This document shows positions 31,266 through 39,967 of a stretch of 64,000 nt of DNA, one piece after another. Under the pieces are notes generated by a model. It was not told the DNA's origin and did not search any database. It was given only the letters and a program-made list of their open reading frames with translations. The stretch's first letter is position 1; every line of letters starts with the position of its first letter. Both the position numbers and the translations under genes were made by a program. Source of the stretch: Aquincola sp. (GTDB taxonomy: Bacteria; Pseudomonadota; Gammaproteobacteria; Burkholderiales; Burkholderiaceae_C); assembly GCA_022841885.1 (NCBI GenBank), contig JALHQP010000004.1:1-64000 (forward strand). Direction: 5' to 3'.

Positions 31266-32807
31266 TCAAGACGCCGGGCAGCGGCGGTGCAGAGTCCAAG
31301 GGGGAAAGTCTGCCATGCGGCAAAACCGGGTCTGCACGATGCGGTTCGGCAGATCAGGCCCCGCGACGATGGCGGGGTTTGACTCGCCCCAACGGTCGTA
31401 CCTGTCCGTCAGGATCAACCAGTCTGCGGCTGCCAGCTCTTCGGCCAGCCCGGAGCCGGCTCGGTTTGCCGACCCGGGATTCATTTCGACGTACCGGGAA
31501 GCGGGAACCAAGGCCGGGAAGTAGTAGTAGAGGTAGGTGTCGCTGTAGTTGGCGAACCGCAGGTCGGCCGGGCCTACAAACAGTGACTGCCCGGGCGAGG
31601 CCTCGGCTGAGAGGCGTTGGCGCATGGCAAGCAGCGCTGGCGACTCGGCAGCTTCCACGAAGAGGGTGTGCCGATCGGCCGATGCCAGCTGTTGAATGGC
31701 GCGCGGCAGGCGTTCGCTGCCGCGTGCGGTCAGTGCAAGTGCCAGCCCTGCCAAGCTGACCCAGCCGAGTGCGCGCATCGCTGTTCGTAGCTTGGGCTGC
31801 CAGGCGTTGACATCCGCCGCCGAGGACAGGGTGACGAGCGTCATCGGAGCTACGAGTACAAGCACGTAGAACACATGCCATGCGTCAGCGCGTTGCAGCA
31901 CGGACGGCGTGAGACCGAGGCTCACGATCGCCGCTGCCCGAACGAAGCCGCTGTTTGCGTCTTGTCGCGATGGCGCCAGCGAGCGCAGCGCGAGCAGCAG
32001 GTTGACGCAGACGCAGACCACCAGGCCGGCCAGCCACAGATCCCACTGCAATGCCAACTTCCGGGCTGGCCCCATTCGGATGGGGTCGAGCACCAGGCTC
32101 TCGAACACAACGTCGGGACCCACCCAGAGCGCATACAGGCCAAAGGCCAGCACAGGGACGGCCGTTGCAGCGACAAAGGCGAGAAACAGTCTCGCTCGCA
32201 TCGGCTGCAGCGCAACCATGGCGGCAACCGTGCCCACAACCCATGCGTCCTGGCGAAACCAGATCAGCAGGCCGGCCAGCACACCGCCGGCGGCAGCGAG
32301 GCCGGCCGCACGGCTCGATGAAGCCGCGCCGCAAGCCGTGAGCGACATCAGCAAGGCGAACACCATCAGGGCAAACGCCCCGAACACCGAGTAGGCGCCG
32401 GGGTAGGGGAACTTGTGCAGCATCACCAGGGCACAGCTTGCTGCGAGCAAGCCCGTCAGTGGCCCTCGGCGGGCGCCGATCGCGTACATGCCTGCGAGAA
32501 CGGCGCCCCCATAGGCCACGCCGACAAGCCGTTCGATGAGGACGGTGTTTCCCAGCCACTGCATCGCTGCAGCGATCGTATAGAAGTTGCCCGGCGGGTA
32601 GATCGCCGCGAAATCGCGGTAGGGCACCAGGCCACGGAGGATCAGGTCGGGATAGACGAGCAGGATGCCTTCGTCCTGCGGCGCGATCTTCCCCAGGAAC
32701 TTGAGCGACATCGAAGACAGGTAGGCGAGGGCGAGCAACGCCACGCATCCCGCGACCAGCCACCTCCTGCCCCTGGTGTCGATGCCGGAGGCATGATCGG
32801 GACGCAT
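31266..32807 (-). CDS. GT-C-like (PMT/ArnT-type) membrane protein
   Basis: A 513-residue protein with about ten membrane segments and the early loop motif KIAPQDEGILLVYPDLILRG containing Asp-Glu. It resembles family 39/GT-C glycosyltransferases that use polyprenyl-phosphate sugars, followed by a soluble C-terminal region. It is the last gene of a minus-strand operon (GT2, UPF0104, FAD oxidoreductase, this gene), starting 2 bases after the previous stop. A plausible role is transfer of a lipid-linked sugar, made by the GT2 enzyme, onto a periplasmic acceptor. The frame extends 39 codons upstream into the previous gene; 32807 fits the gene spacing best. Confidence 0.7.
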   Translation of the reverse strand: MRPDHASGIDTRGRRWLVAGCVALLALAYLSSMSLKFLGKIAPQDEGILLVYPDLILRGLVPYRDFAAIYPPGNFYTIAAAMQWLGNTVLIERLVGVAYGGAVLAGMYAIGARRGPLTGLLAASCALVMLHKFPYPGAYSVFGAFALMVFALLMSLTACGAASSSRAAGLAAAGGVLAGLLIWFRQDAWVVGTVAAMVALQPMRARLFLAFVAATAVPVLAFGLYALWVGPDVVFESLVLDPIRMGPARKLALQWDLWLAGLVVCVCVNLLLALRSLAPSRQDANSGFVRAAAIVSLGLTPSVLQRADAWHVFYVLVLVAPMTLVTLSSAADVNAWQPKLRTAMRALGWVSLAGLALALTARGSERLPRAIQQLASADRHTLFVEAAESPALLAMRQRLSAEASPGQSLFVGPADLRFANYSDTYLYYYFPALVPASRYVEMNPGSANRAGSGLAEELAAADWLILTDRYDRWGESNPAIVAGPDLPNRIVQTRFCRMADFPPWTLHRRCPAS

Positions 32808-32809
32808 GG

Positions 32810-34147
32810 CTACGCGTCCTTTAACTCGATGTACTCGGACGCAATGGTCCGCGCGAGGCGTCGCCCTCTTTGGATTGCGTAGTTCGTTCCCCTGTCTTCC
32901 GGGTAGATCTGGGCCATCGAGCACACGTAGAAGCCCCTCCGCGGTCCGCGCTCGTCTGGAATCAGGCGGCTGTAGTGCCTCTCAACCACCGGCTGCGACC
33001 AGCGCGCCTTCCACAGGTGATGCTTCAAGATCCAGCTGCGGTCGAACTTCGGGAACATCTGCTGCAGATATGGCAGCGAGTAGCCCAGGAATGCGTCCGC
33101 GTCGAGCGAATACAGCGCGTCGGTGACCGGCAGGTACTTCGAGAGGTACACGATATGGCGGCCGGCATAGGTCTCGGGACGCTCGAAGTTGGTGTGCTCG
33201 ATCACTCCAACGAACGGGAACTTCGGGTCATTGACGTTGAGCCAGTACGTCTTCGACAGCGCGTGGGTCAGCTCCAGCACGAGGCACACGTTGCCGATGT
33301 ACCGCACGCGCTCGAGCTGGTCCAAGTAGGCCGGCTCGGCCCAGCCGCGCACCAGGTCGGCGATCACCGGCAGGGGCGTTGTGGCAATGACGATGTCGGA
33401 CTCCACCGTCGCGCCGTTGTCCAGTCTTGTGCTCCATCGCTGGCCGACCTGTTCGACCTGTGTGACCTGGCGGCGCAACTCGACGTGGCCACCTGCGCTG
33501 ATGATGCGCCGGGCGAGCTCTTCGGCGATCGCGACGAATCCGCCGCGCAGGTACGCCAGCCGTTCCTGCCCGCCCTTGCCGCGGCTGCCGCCGCGCAGCT
33601 TGAGCTTGTTCCAGAACCACACGGCCGAGACGTCGTTGGCGAAAGGGCCGAATTTGCCTTTCAGAAGCGGTTCCCAGACGACCCGGTACACGTTTTCACC
33701 GCCGAGCTCGCGCAGCCAGTCGGCCGCCGTCTTGTCTTCGAGCGCCTTCCAATCCTTGACGCCGCGCGCGCGCAGGGCAAGCAGCCCGAGCCGAACGCGG
33801 TCGACAAGCGACAGTGGCGTGAAGTTCAGCAGATCCCAGGGTGTCGACAGCTTGAAGAAGTTGTTGGCGTAGTAGACGCCGGTGTTGGTGGGATTGAGCT
33901 CGAGGCGATCGTCGAGCCCCAGCTCCGCCACCAAGTTCATCACGTCCTGGTCACTGGTGAACCAGTGGTGATAAAAGCGATCCAGTTTCTCGCCTCCGAC
34001 GTCGAACGCAGCGGCCAAGCCGCCGACCGAGTCCTCGGCTTCGAGAACGGTCACGGCAAAACCACGTGTGGCGAGCTCGTAGGCTGCCGACAGCCCGGTG
34101 AAGCCGGCACCGATCACGGTGACTCGCGTTGGAGTAAGGGTCGTCAT
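32810..34147 (-). CDS. FAD-dependent oxidoreductase (amine oxidase/UDP-galactopyranose mutase-like fold)
   Basis: A 445-residue protein with an N-terminal dinucleotide-binding motif VIGAGFTGLSAAYEL (11-25) and the second FAD motif EAEDSVGGLAAAF. It resembles the NAD(P)-binding/amine-oxidase group that includes protoporphyrinogen oxidase, phytoene desaturase and UDP-galactopyranose mutase. No membrane segment is evident. Its position between the flippase-like and GT-C-like genes, with a 4-base overlap upstream and a 2-base gap downstream, suggests it modifies a nucleotide- or lipid-linked sugar. This is inference from context. Confidence 0.75.
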   Translation of the reverse strand: MTTLTPTRVTVIGAGFTGLSAAYELATRGFAVTVLEAEDSVGGLAAAFDVGGEKLDRFYHHWFTSDQDVMNLVAELGLDDRLELNPTNTGVYYANNFFKLSTPWDLLNFTPLSLVDRVRLGLLALRARGVKDWKALEDKTAADWLRELGGENVYRVVWEPLLKGKFGPFANDVSAVWFWNKLKLRGGSRGKGGQERLAYLRGGFVAIAEELARRIISAGGHVELRRQVTQVEQVGQRWSTRLDNGATVESDIVIATTPLPVIADLVRGWAEPAYLDQLERVRYIGNVCLVLELTHALSKTYWLNVNDPKFPFVGVIEHTNFERPETYAGRHIVYLSKYLPVTDALYSLDADAFLGYSLPYLQQMFPKFDRSWILKHHLWKARWSQPVVERHYSRLIPDERGPRRGFYVCSMAQIYPEDRGTNYAIQRGRRLARTIASEYIELKDA

Positions 34148-35139
34148 TGTTGTGGCGCGGGTTGACCAGCCTTGCGCAGGCCCGGGTGAAGAGCGAGGGC
34201 GACGCCTCCGATGAGTGTCGGCGGCAACCACAGCAGCATGTGCACGAGATAGGCGTATGCGACCGCAGCCGCAGCTTCGTTGCCGAGCTCTCGCATCGCC
34301 GCCGCGGTGAAAAAGTCGAACGTGCCGATGTAGCCTGGCGTGCTGGGTATCAGCGTGGCCAGGGTTCCAACAGGCAGGGCCAGCCAGGCTGCCAGTGGAG
34401 TGGACAGCGTCGGCATGGCCAGCGCCACGGCATAGAAGACCAGGCCTTCGGCCATCCATGCACTCAGTGACCATGCGGCCAGCCTCGGCATCGTGGCCGC
34501 GCGTGCTAGCCCATGCAGTGCCTCGACGCAGCGTTCGACCTCCGCCGCAACCTTGGGGCCGAGTCTTGGCGCCATGCGCGCGACGACCGTGGTTGCCGCG
34601 CGCCCGAGTCGAGTCACCACTGCCGGGAGCACGAGCAGGGTCACGACGAGCGCGACCGAGACGGCTGCCAGTACCGGCATCGTCATGCTTCCCAGGAGGC
34701 CCGCACCTGTGCCGAGCAGCGCACTCGCTGCGGCGAGTGCGAGCAGCAGAACCAGCAGGTCAAGCAAGCGCTCAACCAGCAAGGTGGCGATGACCGTGCC
34801 GGACGAGGCTCCGAGCCGACTGCAAAACGCGAACGAGCGCATAACGTCGCCCGCCCTGAACGGCAGCACGTTGTTGACCGCGAAGCTGGCCATCAGCGGC
34901 CACGCGCAATCGCGCCAGCGGATGGCCGGGTTCTCGGCGCGCAGCATCTGGCGCCAGCGTTCGATCCGGCACGCGTAGCCGACGAAGAACGAGACCAGGG
35001 CAACGAGCAGCCAGCCGGGCTCGACACCGGACAGTGACGCCATCATGTCGCTCGGGTCGACGTGGCGGACTACCAACCACGTGAACAGCGCCGCGATCAC
35101 CAAGCCGACGGTGAATCGCAGTACTTTCTTAGCGCTCAC
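34144..35139 (-). CDS. UPF0104 / lysylphosphatidylglycerol synthase transmembrane-like protein
   Basis: A 331-residue protein with about eight membrane segments of the UPF0104/AglD family. Recognisable parts are ENPAIRWRDCAWPLMASFAVN, the FRAGDVMRSFAF loop and the IPSTPGYIGTFDFF motif. Members act beside glycosyltransferases and have been proposed to move lipid-linked sugars across the membrane. The start is taken as GTG 35139 (VSAKKVLRF), overlapping the GT2 stop by 11 bases; longer in-frame starts would lie inside the GT2 gene. It overlaps the next gene by 4 bases. Confidence 0.78.
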   Translation of the reverse strand: MSAKKVLRFTVGLVIAALFTWLVVRHVDPSDMMASLSGVEPGWLLVALVSFFVGYACRIERWRQMLRAENPAIRWRDCAWPLMASFAVNNVLPFRAGDVMRSFAFCSRLGASSGTVIATLLVERLLDLLVLLLALAAASALLGTGAGLLGSMTMPVLAAVSVALVVTLLVLPAVVTRLGRAATTVVARMAPRLGPKVAAEVERCVEALHGLARAATMPRLAAWSLSAWMAEGLVFYAVALAMPTLSTPLAAWLALPVGTLATLIPSTPGYIGTFDFFTAAAMRELGNEAAAAVAYAYLVHMLLWLPPTLIGGVALALHPGLRKAGQPAPQQ

Positions 35140-36214
35140 GGCATTGAACGACGGGGCTCCGGGACAGGCTCGGCCCATTACGGTCGAAGCCCACGTACTC
35201 CTGCACCACATAGAGCGGCCGCCGCTTGATCTCGTTGTAGATGCGACCGATGTATTCGCCGAGGATTCCTGTGCAGATCAGTTGCACCCCGCCAATGAAG
35301 AGCACGCCGATCATCAGCGCGGTCCAGCCTTCAACCCAGATGTCGGTGAACAGTCTCAACGCCAGTGCGTACACGATTCCCAGCAGAGCAACGAAGGCGC
35401 TCAGCAGGCCCATGCCGATGGACAGTTGAAGCGGCTTCGTTGAGAACGACAGGATGCCGTCGGTGGCGAACCGGACCATCTTCCTGAGCGGGTACTTGCT
35501 CGTTCCCGCGAAACGTGCGGCGCGTCGATACGGCAGCGCGGTCTGACGAAAGCCGACCCAGCTGACCATGCCGCGAACGAAACGGTCGCGCTCCGGCATG
35601 GCCTTCAGTGTCTCGACTACGGCGCGGCTCATCAACCGGAAATCCCCCGTGTCCAATGGAATCGGCACGTCTGAGAGACGACCCAGGACGCGATAGAACG
35701 CACGCGCTGTCGCGATCTTGAACAGCGATTCGCCTGGGCGGTCCATTCGCGTGCCGTAGACCACGTCGAAGCCTTCACGCCACTTGCCGATCATCTGCAA
35801 GATGACTTCGGGTGGGTCCTGCAGATCCGCATCGATGAGCACCACAGCGTCGCCTGCAGCCGCGTCGATGCCGGCCGTCACGGCGACCTGGTGACCGAAG
35901 TTGCGCGCGAAACAGATCAGCTTGTAGCGCTCGTCGACGCGGCAGATCTCCCGGATCAGGCCGCGCGTGGCGTCGCGGCTGCCATCGTCGACGAGGATGA
36001 TCTCCAGATCGAGATCGTGCACCTCGGACGCGAATTCATTGAGGCGTCTGACGGTTTCGCCGATCACCTCTTCTTCGTTGAAGCAAGGTACGACGATCGA
36101 AAGCAACTGGCGCTCGCGAGGTGGGGCGGCAGCGAAGATGCTGGACGGTTCGGCCATGAGCGTGTCCATCAGATGTGGCAAGACATTGGTCGACGATTCT
36201 GAGGGACGAGTCAT
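35129..36214 (-). CDS. Family 2 glycosyltransferase, polyprenyl-phosphate sugar synthase type
   Basis: A 361-residue enzyme with a GT-A domain and two C-terminal membrane segments, as in GtrB, ArnC and DPM1 relatives. Motifs: LSIVVPCFNEEEVIGETV from 38, the metal/nucleotide motif LVDDGSRDAT near 74-83, and DADLQDPPE at 128-136. It probably transfers a sugar from a nucleotide donor to undecaprenyl phosphate at the cytoplasmic face. It heads the four-gene minus-strand operon whose later products could flip, oxidise and transfer that sugar. Of several in-frame Met codons, 36214 gives an N-terminus MTRPSESS with a weak GGTCAGG upstream; a start at 36157 (MAEPSS) is also possible. Confidence 0.85.
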   Translation of the reverse strand: MTRPSESSTNVLPHLMDTLMAEPSSIFAAAPPRERQLLSIVVPCFNEEEVIGETVRRLNEFASEVHDLDLEIILVDDGSRDATRGLIREICRVDERYKLICFARNFGHQVAVTAGIDAAAGDAVVLIDADLQDPPEVILQMIGKWREGFDVVYGTRMDRPGESLFKIATARAFYRVLGRLSDVPIPLDTGDFRLMSRAVVETLKAMPERDRFVRGMVSWVGFRQTALPYRRAARFAGTSKYPLRKMVRFATDGILSFSTKPLQLSIGMGLLSAFVALLGIVYALALRLFTDIWVEGWTALMIGVLFIGGVQLICTGILGEYIGRIYNEIKRRPLYVVQEYVGFDRNGPSLSRSPVVQCRER

Positions 36215-36546
36215 GCCTGACCGTCCGAGGGTTCTGCAGTCGCGCATAGACATGCAGCTTGGACACGAACGCCTCAAAGTCAAGCAGACCACGGACGCGC
36301 CGCCGCGACCATCCCCAACCCAGGGGTCGAACGTGACAATCGTGGACTGATTCACGGCATCTGGCGGACCTTGATGCCCGGGGTGGCCGTGAAACAGAGC
36401 GTGCGCAGTCGGCTGGAGGCGCTGCCTCCCGGACGTAAGATGCGCGCGGCTCTCTGCGTCGAAGTGGGCCCGCCTCGCCTCGCCTCGCCGCGCCGTGCGC
36501 GAGTGCGGGCGCACTCGTTCTTCGTCCACATGTCTGCAGCGGCCCA
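36215..36546. other. Divergent intergenic region between GT2 operon and DUF5672 gene
   Basis: About 330 bases that must contain promoters for both directions. The only structure I see is a short tandem run of CGCCT units (CGCCTCGCCTCGCCTCGCCG, around 36471-36492). No promoter is convincing by eye. Confidence 0.55.
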
Positions 36547-37392
36547 ATGCAAGTCAGCGCCAAGAGTCAGCAAGCCTGTGTCGTCGTTCCGATCTATCGG
36601 TCGACGCTGCTACCTTACGAGCGAGTTGCGCTCGGGCGATGCGATGAGATCCTGTCTGAACACGACGTTCTTCTCGCCAAGCCAGCGAGTCTTGACCTCG
36701 GGCAGGTTCTCAGGGCGTATCCCCGTTGTCGTGTCGAATCCTTCGACGACTCCTATTTCAAGGGCGTGGCCGGGTACAACCGACTGATGTTGTCTGACGA
36801 GTTCTATGCCAGGTTCGAAGCCTATGACTACATCCTGATTCACCAACTCGATGCATTCGTCTTCAAGAATGAACTCGGGCACTGGTGTGATCAGGGCTAC
36901 GACTATATCGGTGCCCCGTGGTTGCCGGACAGTTCGGTTCCATCGCCTCTTGATCGATTCAAGGCGGCGGCACGTCGAAAGCTCAGCAGACTCGTCAATC
37001 GCCTCGACGCCAACGCCGGAGGGATGCACGCGACGCAGTACATGTTCTCCGTGGGCAACGGTGGGTTCTCCTTGCGCAAGGTGCAAAGCATGCGCCGCGT
37101 ACTCGCTGCGCTGGGCTCGCGCACGGACGACTATCGACAAGCCCGCATGAGGCTGAACAGTGAAGATCTCTACTTCTCTGTGGAGGTCAATCGATACCGA
37201 CGTCGGCTGCGCATCCCCGACCTGAACGTGGCTGCCGGGTTCTCCTGGGAGCGCAATCCTGCGGTGGCTCGCGTGCTCAACGCAGGCAAGTTACCGTTTG
37301 GCTGCCATGCCTGGAACAAGCTTCATCGGGATGATTGGGCGCCTGTATTCGAGGAGCTTGGGTACGCTCTCGACCAGATCCTCGAGGCCTGA
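36547..37392 (+). CDS. DUF5672 protein, probable glycosyltransferase-like
   Basis: A 281-residue soluble protein of the DUF5672 family found in surface-glycan loci. Features include the opening VVVPIYRSTLLPYE, DYILIHQLDAFVFKNEL with a DxD-like acidic stretch, the YIGAPW motif, VGNGGFSLRKV, NSEDLYFS, and the closing PFGCHAWNK. These together resemble a GT-A-type sugar transferase. The acceptor and donor are unknown. It is followed 55 bases later by beta-helix gene 2 on the same strand. Confidence 0.8.
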   Translation: MQVSAKSQQACVVVPIYRSTLLPYERVALGRCDEILSEHDVLLAKPASLDLGQVLRAYPRCRVESFDDSYFKGVAGYNRLMLSDEFYARFEAYDYILIHQLDAFVFKNELGHWCDQGYDYIGAPWLPDSSVPSPLDRFKAAARRKLSRLVNRLDANAGGMHATQYMFSVGNGGFSLRKVQSMRRVLAALGSRTDDYRQARMRLNSEDLYFSVEVNRYRRRLRIPDLNVAAGFSWERNPAVARVLNAGKLPFGCHAWNKLHRDDWAPVFEELGYALDQILEA

Positions 37393-37447
37393 GTTGATGG
37401 ACAAGCCATGACCAACGCTGAATCTCCACTAGACTGTTGTCTTCGTC

Positions 37448-38707
37448 GTGTGGTCATCTCCCTGTGTGGCGTCTAGCAACCGTGTCGGGATCTGTCCGCT
37501 TGCCATCCTGCTGGCTGTGGTGGTCAGCTCGTGGGCTAATGCGCAGACGGCGGCGCAGCAGTCCGGCCCGACCTATCACTTCTCGGACTGCCAGGAAGGC
37601 GCCGCAGAGGGGTGTCTTCCGGGAGACAACTTCAACCCAGGGACCGCAGCGGAGCCGAAGCGGACGCTGGTGGGGATGAACCTGAACGCGTTGCCGGCGG
37701 GCACGCGACTGCTGTTCGCGCGGGGCGGCGCCTGGACCAGTTTCACGGTCTCGGTCGAGAACCAACACATCACACCCGATCGTCCCTTGGTCTTCGACGC
37801 GTATGGCTCCGGCCCGGTTCCGCTGCTGAAGACTGCCACCGGCAATTCGGTCAATCTGGGTGGGCGCTGGGGCAACACCACCAACGACGGCGGCTATGTG
37901 CTGCGCAACCTGAAGCTCGACGGAATGGGCACGGCAGCCTGGGGCCTGTGGCTGGTGCAGAACGTGCGCCATGTGACCGTCGACAACGTGGAGATTATGG
38001 GTTTCGAGATCGGCATTCACTCGTCGAACGGCCGACCGCATGGCGTGACCGCGCTGACCGTGCGCGGCTCGCGGATCAGCCGAAACTCCGCGATGGGCAT
38101 GCTGGGGGCCTTCAGCGAATCCGTGATCGAGAACAGCCTGTTCGAGGGCAACAACTTCTCGGGCAGTCCGATGAACCATGCCATCTACCTCGGCGGCGGC
38201 AACGGCAACGTGATCCGAAGCAACCAGTTCATCGCCAACTCCACGGTGAACGGTGTGTGCCAGGGGGGCAATGTCACCGTCCATGGCTTGGTCGACGGGT
38301 TGCTGATCGAGGGCAACATGATCCGCCAGCAGTCGGCGACGTTCTCGTGCTACGGGTTTGCGGTGACGACGGGCTATACGACGTATGAGGAGTTCAAGAA
38401 CGTCGTAATCCGTGGCAACACCGTCATCAACACCGGTATGACAGCCATCGCCGCCAACGCCGCGCCGGGCATCGTGGTCGAGAACAACCGCGTCACGAAC
38501 AGCCAGGCTTCGCAGCAGTACAGCATCTGGATCCCCGCCAACGGCGGCGCGGGTGCCGGCGACGGGGTTGATCGGGATGCCGTGGTACGCAACAACACCG
38601 TGTGCCTGGTGCACACGCAGGGCAGCGTGCCCATCTTCGCTCGGGTGCCCGGCGCCCAGGTCAGCAACAACACCATCGTTCTCGGGCCTCAGGCATTGCG
38701 TTGCTGA
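37448..38707 (+). CDS. Secreted right-handed beta-helix protein, paralogue 2
   Basis: A 419-residue secreted protein. The start appears to be GTG 37448; an internal GTG near 37481 would also leave a good signal peptide. Cleavage is expected after SSWANA. Unlike the other two paralogues it has no lipobox and no Pro-Ala linker. The mature protein begins with YHFSDCQEGAAEGCLPGDN and NALPAGTRLLFARGGAW, then a beta-helix with LFEGNNFSGSPMNHAIYLGG and NGVCQGGNVTVHG. It is the most diverged of the three copies, for example in its C-terminal part. It is probably active in the periplasm or outside the cell on the exopolysaccharide. Confidence 0.8.
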   Translation: MWSSPCVASSNRVGICPLAILLAVVVSSWANAQTAAQQSGPTYHFSDCQEGAAEGCLPGDNFNPGTAAEPKRTLVGMNLNALPAGTRLLFARGGAWTSFTVSVENQHITPDRPLVFDAYGSGPVPLLKTATGNSVNLGGRWGNTTNDGGYVLRNLKLDGMGTAAWGLWLVQNVRHVTVDNVEIMGFEIGIHSSNGRPHGVTALTVRGSRISRNSAMGMLGAFSESVIENSLFEGNNFSGSPMNHAIYLGGGNGNVIRSNQFIANSTVNGVCQGGNVTVHGLVDGLLIEGNMIRQQSATFSCYGFAVTTGYTTYEEFKNVVIRGNTVINTGMTAIAANAAPGIVVENNRVTNSQASQQYSIWIPANGGAGAGDGVDRDAVVRNNTVCLVHTQGSVPIFARVPGAQVSNNTIVLGPQALRC

Positions 38708-38735
38708 GTGCCGTCGGCGCGGCGATCGGAGATCC

Positions 38736-39911
38736 CTATCGTGGTTGCATCCAGATCGGGGCGCGGCCTTGCAGCGCCTCCGGCATCGTGGCAGCCAGCA
38801 GCCGATCGACACAGTGAGGCCAGTCGAGCACATCGCGCACCCGCCTGACCGCGTTCTGGCCCATGTCCATCAAATGCACCGGATCGCGCAGCGCATCGAT
38901 GATCGCTTCGGCCAGGCCGTCGGCGTCGTGCCGTGAGGTGAGCATGCCCGTGACGTTGTTCTGCACGATGTCCGGGAGTGCCCAGTTGTCCCAGTTGGCT
39001 GTCGGACAGCCATGCGCAGCGGCCTCCACGTAGACGATGCCCCAAGACTCCGAGATGCTGGGCATGCAGAACAGGCTCGCCGTGTTGAAGAGCTGGTGCA
39101 GCATCTCGTCGCTGGCGTGGCCGAATTGCTGCACGCCGGGCTCGTTCAGCGGTGGCGCCTCGGCGCTGACAACGGTGAGCGTCGCGTCAGGCAACTCGCG
39201 GCGGACCCGGCGGAACGCCTCGATCAATACCGGCCCTCCTTTGCGTCGCCAAGCGCGACCACAGAAGAGGACATGGCGCTTGCGGTAGCGCTCGAGGTCG
39301 GCCGGGACGGGTCGGTCCCAGCGGCGCATGGGGCCACCGCCGATGGCAAACACCTTCTCTCTCGGCAGTCCGTACTGCTTCTGCATTGCTTCGGCAACAA
39401 AGCTGGCGAAGGACACCACCGCGTCGGCGTCCCGGTTCGCCTGGCTCACGCGGGCGCGTGCGGCATCGACTTCCGACGACGACAGCGCGCTCCAGCCGAA
39501 ACCACCCGAGGCCACGGCGTCGTCGACGGTCATGTCCTGGAACAGCACCCGCTTGATCGGCAGCGACCGGTCGATCACCGGTGTCGCGTAGTGGTACAGC
39601 ACCCAGCTGCCTGCGGGCAGTGAGCGCAGTACGCCGGCCCAGGGCTCGGCCCGCTCGTCGAGGATGTCGGCCTCCAGTCCGGCCTTGCGCACCGGCATGC
39701 CCAGCCGACGCCGCGCCCTCTTGAGCAGACGTCGCAAAGCGCTGGGCCCGTGCAACTCTGTCGCGTCCGTGGCATAGCGCGACAGCGCTCCGAAGAACCG
39801 ACCCCGTTCCTTGAGCCCCCGGACCAGCTCCTGAGCGGTCCCGGAGTTTGTCCATCGGTCCCATGGATCATCCGAGGCGATGTAGAGCATCTGCGGTATG
39901 TTGGACACCAT
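38736..39911 (-). CDS. Family 4-type glycosyltransferase (GT-B fold)
   Basis: A 391-residue soluble glycosyltransferase. The C-terminal half is recognisable: VLFCGRAWRRKGGPVLIEAF (donor domain start), TVVSAEAPPL, and the EX7E-type segment SISESWGIVYVEAAAHGCP. It probably adds one sugar of the repeat unit in the cytoplasm. It is the last gene of the minus-strand run flippase, SDR, GMC oxidoreductase, SGNH protein, GT4, with a 56-base gap before it. Donor and linkage cannot be told. Confidence 0.85.
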   Translation of the reverse strand: MVSNIPQMLYIASDDPWDRWTNSGTAQELVRGLKERGRFFGALSRYATDATELHGPSALRRLLKRARRRLGMPVRKAGLEADILDERAEPWAGVLRSLPAGSWVLYHYATPVIDRSLPIKRVLFQDMTVDDAVASGGFGWSALSSSEVDAARARVSQANRDADAVVSFASFVAEAMQKQYGLPREKVFAIGGGPMRRWDRPVPADLERYRKRHVLFCGRAWRRKGGPVLIEAFRRVRRELPDATLTVVSAEAPPLNEPGVQQFGHASDEMLHQLFNTASLFCMPSISESWGIVYVEAAAHGCPTANWDNWALPDIVQNNVTGMLTSRHDADGLAEAIIDALRDPVHLMDMGQNAVRRVRDVLDWPHCVDRLLAATMPEALQGRAPIWMQPR

Positions 39912-39967
39912 GCGTTTGTTGCCGTTGACTTGATTGGGGTTGGCGTGTTGGAGCCTCGACCTATGAC

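Noticed and set aside
36471-36492. CGCCT tandem repeats as a phase-variation tract
   Set aside because: Only about four imperfect units and intergenic, so no strong case.
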